Assembly: GCA_024291935.2 (NCBI GenBank)
Contig: CM044315.1
Span: 52,736,385 to 52,800,384 of the forward strand
Length of the DNA: 64,000 nt
Direction: 5' to 3'
Origin: Okapia johnstoni
Taxonomy: Eukaryota; Chordata; Mammalia; Artiodactyla; Giraffidae
Shown: piece after piece, positions 58,303-64,000 of the stretch
Position numbering within the stretch: position 1 is the stretch's first letter
Layout: every line of letters begins with the position of its first letter
Position numbers and translations under genes: made by a program
Notes under the pieces: model-generated
Databases searched by the model: none
Told to the model about the DNA's origin: nothing
What the model saw: the letters and a program-made list of their open reading frames with translations, nothing else

Positions 58303-58668
58303 GCTTCTTTAGTGAGCAACAAACAAACCAGTAAACTACCTTGGAAATGTCTAAAGATGGTAGACTTCTTGGATTCACTTGCATTGTTCCATTAACTATT
58401 TGTAAATTCCCCTGGAATCAGAACATATAGCTTCCTTGATCAGCCTGGGCACAGGGTCTCCTAAAGTCACTGAGCATGCTGTCACTCAGAAGAGAATATG
58501 GAGAGTAAGATGCAGTTTGGCATGTTTAAAATCACATTGGAGTTTAGTGCTCCTCTTCACTGAACAAACCACAGTGAACAGAGTAAATGTAAGGATAATA
58601 GCATATAGTTTTTAGAACAGTATCTACTGTGGATCTCCCAAAGAGAAACAGGTTCACTAACTCTAGTC
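58302..58668. other. No gene recognised
   Basis: Unrecognised sequence. 'ttgatcagcctgggcacagg' is not part of any repeat I can name. Confidence 0.5.
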
Positions 58669-58877
58669 TGCTGCTGCTGCTGCTAAGTCGCTTCAGTCGT
58701 GTCCGACTCTGTGGGACCTCATAGACAGCAGCCCACCAGGCTCCGCTGTCCCTGGGATTCTCCAGGCAAGAACACTGGAGTGGGTTGCCATTTCCTTCTC
58801 CAATGCATGAAAGTGAAAAGTGAAAGTGAAGCCGCCCAGTCGTGTCCGACTCTTAGCGACCCCACGGACTGCAGCCT
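58669..58877 (-). mobile_element. BOV-A2 SINE, second unit truncated
   Basis: Antisense: (GCT)n (58671-58684), 'aagtcgcttcagtcgtgtcc', a full first unit, linker 'caatgcatgaaagtgaaaag', then only about 50 bp of the other unit ending at 'cacggactgcagcc'. Very well preserved. Confidence 0.93.
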
Positions 58878-59037
58878 ATGAGTTTGCAAATAAAGATGTG
58901 TTTCCAAATCCAGGTTTAGTTGGCTGCCCACAAACCTGGGAAGTAGTTTTGATGGGAACTTAAAGAGCTGAGATTTAAGAAAAATAATAATAAAAATGTG
59001 AGAATACTGACCTTAGCAAAGCTCATCACTAAATTAG

Positions 59038-59252
59038 GGGGCTTCCCTGGTGGCTTAGATGGTAAAGGATCTGCCTGCAATGCAGGAGACCCAGATTCGA
59101 TACCTGTGTCAGGAATATTCCCTGGAGAAGGAAATGGCTACCCACTCCAATCTTCCTGCCTGGAGAATTCCACGGACAGAGGAGCCTGGAGGGCTACAGT
59201 TCATGGGGTCACAAAGAGTCAGAAATGACTGAGCTACTGACACATCAACAAC
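59038..59252 (+). mobile_element. Bov-tA SINE
   Basis: Sense copy with a complete head: 'ggggcttccctggtggctta', A box 'tagatggtaaaggat', B box area 'cagattcgatacctgtgtca', and the 3' part 'gtcacaaagagtcagaaatg'. The A-rich tail is CAACAACAA. Confidence 0.94.
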
Positions 59253-62069
59253 AATGGTGAATTATTAGTGTCACCCTCTCTTAATACCTGAATCAACAAA
59301 TACAATAGAGTCCATCACCCTAGAAGTGGTCTAGCATTTTCTACCAGATGATCAATGGTCATATTACACGGCATTTAGATTTGGTGACCATAGCTCACAA
59401 ATTTCCTAGATTCTGCATATGATTTACACCCCAGGAAATAACATTAGTAAACCTTATATCTATGTACCCTGATTTGGATGATATATGACATGCTTCATCT
59501 ACATTTAGAATAAAAGGCAGAAGTGAACTGATTCTGCTCTCAAATTCTCTTAGACAAGTTTTGGAAACTTGATCTCTCCACCCATCTGGATTTCTTGGGA
59601 CATCCAAGATTGGTCAGATAACATAATACTAACTGTATGAGTGGGACATCAGGAATTCAGACATGCTAAATTTTTAGTAGAAGAGTCTCACTTTATTATG
59701 ATTATTTCTCACTGAGTCTAATATTATCTCTATTTTCTCACATTCATGGAGATAAAATCTAGGGGTTTGTTTATATATTGATCAGTAATGTGCCTCTGTG
59801 AAAAGCCTACAGCCTTCATTCCTTTATAATTACCAGTTTAATCTCTAAATAACATGGATGTAACATGGATTCTAGGTAGAAATTCATCTCCACTTAATAA
59901 GACATTCACAATTTTCTAAAATTATCCCAAGTCTTGCAGTCAGAGTGAAGGGAAAGATTATGTTCCGTATGCATAGCCACTTTTTTTGTGTGTATTTAAA
60001 TAAATCAGGCTAGAAAACTTGAGAGAATCAGGAATATTTGACTCTGCTTTTGTTTTTACTTAGGAAATCAATTGTGTCAGTTTATATATTCCTGATTTTG
60101 TAATGATAATGTTATAATACATAATCTTTGATGATGCTTTTTTTGCTTGAAAATGATATAGCTCTATGACTTTGATGTAATAGGACTGACTAGAGTATCT
60201 AAATTTAATTCTCAACTTATCTTTATTAACTAGACATAACTCCCTAGGAAAGATTTTCTGATACAATTAGATGTTAATGAATCCAAATTCCAACATTTGC
60301 CAACTGGATAACACTGGACATATATTGTGCTAGATAAATAAAATCTCTCAGCCTCAGATTTTGCATCTTCAAAATAAGAGAGCTGGAAGGATAACTCTTT
60401 GTAGCTTTTTAAAGTAAAGAATCTATTCCTTAGTGGAGAATTTTTTTCCTACACAAACAAAAACATTGTCTTTTTCTCTCTCCTCAGTGAATAACACGTC
60501 TCTTCTTTTGTGCTCCTTTGTCAAGATAAAAGCCTTCTGCCTTAAGTATGATAGGTTAAGGCATTTAAGAAAGTATAGACAAGAGACGTCAATTATGGGT
60601 TTAAGCTTTGATAATATACTCTAAGTTTTTACAGACCACTGGGTGATTTCTCTTCTTTTCCACGCCACTTGTTCTCTTTGGATGCAACCAACAAGAGAAA
60701 ATTCACTTTTCAGCTAGTTGCACTATGAAAAGAGTCTGGGGAAAATCCCACAAGCTCTGAGCCAGCTCAAAGAGGCCTGAGTGGTTCCTTAATGACTGCA
60801 GCCTAGGGACTTGGGAGTGTGGCCACCCACCCTGACTTCAGATGAGAGTGGATTTTTGTGAGACTGTGGAAAGAGTAGGTCAGACATGACTCCTAGGCCA
60901 TTTAGGAGTTGGCCTTAAAGCTGACATGTGCTTCTTCTCATATCATCAAAGAAGCTGCAGAGTCCTGTCATTCCTAGAAATTACCTCAAATTGTCCTACC
61001 CTGGGGATCGGTCCAGCTTGCATTATGGAGGCCATCCAATCCTACAAATCTGCTCTGACAGAAAAATAATATTTTTCTAACCTGTTGGAAAGTTAAACTG
61101 TCAATCTATACATTTGCCAGCTTTTTATAAAAGCATCATCTAACCATAAAAGAGTCTATAAATGATTATTGCTCTTTCTTTGTAGTAAGGTGATTAGAAA
61201 TCATTATTTCACACATATGTTTTATAGCCTATTAAATAAAACATACATGTCATATTCAACTTCATTTTCTCTCATTTTAATCTATATTTTTCTTAAATAT
61301 ATAAGCATAGTTTTACTGTTTGAAGGTAAAACAATCCTCTAGAATATGTCTTGGTGTTTTAAACCTATGTGTATGGTGTTTCTTTCCTTCGCATCAACTA
61401 ACTGGATTGGTGCCACTTCGTTAGCCAGCTCTCAATCAAGCAAAGCGAACACATGAATTGAGAGATTGCTGCATATGGCAGACAGTACTGAGTAACTCTG
61501 CAGGGAATACTTTCTGCCAATTTTGGGTTCTAAATCTGCTTTATGTTCACATTAGTGTCCTCAACTGAGACGAGAATTCCAGCTTCATTCAAGCCACAGT
61601 AAGCCTTGTTTTCCTGTTGGAATCAGGATGTATTCCTGAAGCTGTGTGCACAAAACAGTAAACCAATCACTGTGGAATGAACTATCAGTCTGAAATGCAT
61701 AACACAACAACTGTTCAGTTGGTAATAAGAAACTGTTTTGCTTTACATTTGAAAGTCTGGCATTTAACTTATGATTTTGTCAATATACACTAAAGGCCAC
61801 AGAAAAAAGGCTCTGATGAATCTGCTTTCAATCTAACTCTGGGCAATTGTGTGTTTTGTTCTGGTGTGTTGCTACATATGCATAACAATAATATTGCCTA
61901 GATTCAAAAGATAATATAAAGACCATTTCCTGAATAAAGTATGTGTACCTGGCAGGAAAATCATGTGCAGAAGGTTTGAATGCAAAGGTTATCAGTTTAT
62001 TACAGCAACAAAAAGCAGTGCCTGTATTAAAGAAGCTGTTTAGTTTGTTATTGGCTTGTCCTTTCAACA
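59253..62069. other. Unrecognised DNA, no gene found
   Basis: 2.8 kb without a recognised repeat. The parts at 60640-61030 and 61380-61800 are less AT-rich than their surroundings. ORFs are 60-70 codons and lack recognisable features. Confidence 0.5.
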
Positions 62070-62250
62070 AATATTTCTTGAGCCCTATATGCCAGTTGTG
62101 GAGGAAGCCACAGGTGAGTATTACATAGGTTTTGCCCCAGGAAGATTAAAATCTATTGGGATGAGTAAACATTCAAATGTAATAAAGGGAGCTACAAGTT
62201 ACTGTCACTCCTCAAGCAGTTTATATGAACACAAGGTTAGTACCATGTTA
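62070..62250 (-). repeat. L2 LINE remnant (antisense)
   Basis: 'tcaacaaatatttcttgagc' (62064-62083) followed by 'ccctatatgccagttgtgga' is antisense L2 (caacaaatatttattgagca cctactatgtgccaggcac). 'gaagattaaaatctattggg' may continue it. Confidence 0.6.
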
Positions 62251-62667
62251 TGCCATCCCTCGCGTTTTCTCAGTTTAGGTTTATTCTGAGATAAGTACTT
62301 GAATGCAAATAGCTGATTTGAGAAGCAACCTTAGAAAGCACTGGTAGGGAGATGAGGAAAGTGGGGTAAGAAAGGGAAGGAAACCAATACTGGCTGCATT
62401 TAATGAGCAGATGACTGGCATGGCACCCTGGGCATAATCCCACTTGGAAATGCCCAGAGACTGCCTAGGACGCACTTCTGAGTCAATCCACTGGAGGGGC
62501 GAGGAAGACTGTTCTTTACCCACCAATTCCTCCCATAACATTGTTTAGGACTACTGCTGGTTACAGTAAATTCTGGACACATCCAAGCTACCCTGAGCAC
62601 TGAAAAAACACTTTCTGTGACCAGATCTCAGGGAGAGACTCGGATCCAGACTACAGTTTCTAGCATT
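62251..62667. other. No gene recognised
   Basis: Relatively GC-rich for the window at 62340-62640; overlapping minus-strand ORFs of 66 and 86 aa have no recognised features. Confidence 0.45.
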
Positions 62668-62881
62668 TGTGTTGTGTTCAGTAGTTCAGTTGTCCCAGAG
62701 CTTTGTGACCCCATGGACTGTATGTAGCCCACTAGGTTCCTTTGTCCATGGGATTTTTCAGGCAAGAATACTGGAGTGGGTTGACATTTCCTGTTCCAGA
62801 GGATCTTTCTAGCCTCAGGATTGAACCTGTGTCTCCTGATTGCAAGTGAATTCTTTACCCCTGAGCCATCAGGGAAGTTGT
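62668..62881 (-). mobile_element. Bov-tA SINE
   Basis: Antisense: 'ccccatggactgtatgtagc' (with an extra 'tgta' relative to relatives), 'caggcaagaatactggagtg', 'ctgagccatcagggaagtt'. Confidence 0.92.
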
Positions 62882-63129
62882 AAACACATCTGGAAATGGT
62901 GAGTCCCAAGGGGATATTTGGGGAACAGTGACTGTGTTTACTTACTCCCTTAGCTATAGCTGATACATAGATTTAAACACATTGTGAGCATTTTGACAAT
63001 ACCAATTTCTGTAACAAATGTTATACATTCTGTTCTCTATTGTATTTTCAGTTTCCACAATAAATAAATAGAATATTATCTTTCTCTCTAATTCTTACTT
63101 CCATTTATTTCTCATTTGTTATTATACAA
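62882..63129. other. Nothing recognised
   Basis: AT-rich spacer before the L2 pair. Confidence 0.45.
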
Positions 63130-63450
63130 GTGACTGTTATAATGGCTTCTTAACTGTTTTCTTGGCCTCCAGTGTGCACCTGCTTTAATCTGCCTTATAT
63201 AATGTTACACCTTAGCATGCATGCACGCATTTAGTGTTATCAGATTAATATTTTTGTATCTTCCTTTATCAAGTAGTTCCAGTGGTTTTTTTCATGGCTA
63301 TTAATGCATTCCTAAATTTCTCAGGCTAATGTCTATAAACCAGATTAAGAAATTTAGGAATGCCCTAATAAGCATGGAATAAAAAACACTGGAGCTGCTT
63401 AATAAAGGAAGATAAGAAATGTTAATCTGATAATACTATATAAGGCAGAA
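63130..63450. repeat. Inverted pair of L2 fragments
   Basis: The left arm (63130-63321) resembles sense L2 ('ttggcctccagtgtgcacct', 'taatctgccttatataatgt', 'cagattaatatt'). The right arm (63348-63448) is its inverted copy. Paired blocks: gcattcctaaatttct (63306-63321) with 63348-63363, exact; atcttcctttat (63258-63269) with 63402-63413; ttatcagattaa (63237-63248) with 63422-63433; ctgccttatata (63190-63201) with 63437-63448. The loop is 26 nt. The left arm has about 30 extra bp (63205-63234). Confidence 0.88.
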
Positions 63451-63599
63451 TGTCCATAAATGGAGAAAGAAATGGCAACACACTCAAGTTTTCTTGTCTG
63501 GGAAGTTCCATGGATAGAAGGAGCCTGCTGGGTTACAGTCCATGGGGCTGCACAGAGTTGGACATGACTTAGCAACTAAATAATAACAATGACCATAAA
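63451..63599 (+). mobile_element. 5'-truncated Bov SINE
   Basis: Body 63461-63589 ('tggagaaagaaatggcaaca' ... 'gacttagcaactaaataata'). Flanks tgtccataaa (63451-63460) and tgaccataaa (63590-63599) differ at one base. It lies directly after the right arm of the L2 inverted pair. Confidence 0.9.
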
Positions 63600-64000
63600 G
63601 GCTGCATTTTGCATTCTAAAGTATACTTGCATCATTTTTTTAGTCTTCACAACAATTTGTGAGTAGATATTACTACTCACTTTTGGAGATAATATCTTAG
63701 TTTGTGATTCCCCCCCAAAGAATTCAAGTGAAGTTGTTATATCTTACACTGAGGCGAGGACTTGGAATTTGAAGTCAGGTGTGCTGTTAGCCAATGATCC
63801 ATTCCCTGGGCTTCTCTGTCCTTCTGTGTGCCAACAAGCCCAGCTTAGACTCCTTTGCTTGTGCTTGGTGCTGGAAGGCACTAACAGGAAGTCAGCAGGC
63901 CTCATGGCTTTGTAATGCACAGAATGCCACTGGAAGCAGTGTATCACTTCAGTGGTTGGATGTTCTCATACGTGATTTAATATTTACTGTGTATCAGTTT
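63600..64000. other. No gene recognised
   Basis: Unrecognised sequence to the window edge; an 8-C run lies at 63710-63717. Confidence 0.5.

Noticed and set aside
58137..58395. Cys-Val repeat and His-Thr repeat proteins (also 8217-8498)
   Set aside because: Products of (TG)n/(CA)n microsatellites read in different frames.

Overview
This is ruminant nuclear DNA, almost certainly from a pecoran such as cattle, sheep, goat or a relative. The evidence is 14 pieces of the RTE-type LINE BovB, about two dozen Bov-tA and BOV-A2 SINEs, and L1 3' ends of ruminant type, on an AT-rich background with older L1, L2 and MIR remnants. I see no rRNA or tRNA gene, no CRISPR array, no prokaryotic gene and no convincing host protein-coding gene. 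The window reads as intergenic or intronic DNA built up by successive retrotransposon insertions.

Layout. 1-5.8 kb: two BovB copies, one carrying an L1 and a BOV-A2 insertion, then a remnant of old L1 in which a short BovB piece lies between two 197-bp direct repeats. 5.8-10.2 kb: AT-rich DNA with a (CA)n tract and old L1 and L2 scraps. 10.2-19.6 kb: a BovB with a nested L1, more BovB pieces and three Bov-tA SINEs. 19.6-28 kb: L2 remnants, an L1 with a nested SINE, an L1 3' end and a BovB. 28-30.6 kb: the only BovB here that keeps endonuclease-domain sequence, with an internal deletion. 30.6-36.2 kb: mostly unrecognised DNA, including an 88-codon ORF near 34.6 kb that is the only non-repeat ORF that looks at all protein-like. 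36.2-38.1 kb: a BOV-A2 dimer next to a BovB. 38-46 kb: MIR, L2 and SINE fragments, a long (AT)n tract and a BovB carrying hairpins. 46.4-48.5 kb: a 2.0-kb BovB bounded by a 13-bp target-site duplication. 50.7-53.7 kb: an old L1 split first by a BovB and then by a BOV-A2 dimer. 53.7-64 kb: SINEs, microsatellites, and an inverted pair of L2 fragments at 63.2-63.4 kb.

The recognisable coding sequence is reverse transcriptase and endonuclease from BovB, plus L1 ORF2 fragments. Every copy is truncated and carries frameshifts or stops, so none is autonomous. BovB enzymes are thought to have mobilised the Bov-tA and BOV-A2 SINEs, whose 3' parts resemble the BovB 3' end. L1 enzymes made the L1 copies. 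The window therefore shows both systems, with relative ages given by nesting.

No new biological system was found. The best observations concern insertion junctions: a twin-primed (internally inverted) L1, a 197-bp flanking duplication, snap-back hairpins in a BovB including one at its 5' junction, a 40-bp SINE insertion, a frameshift shared by two related BovB copies, and an inverted L2 pair.
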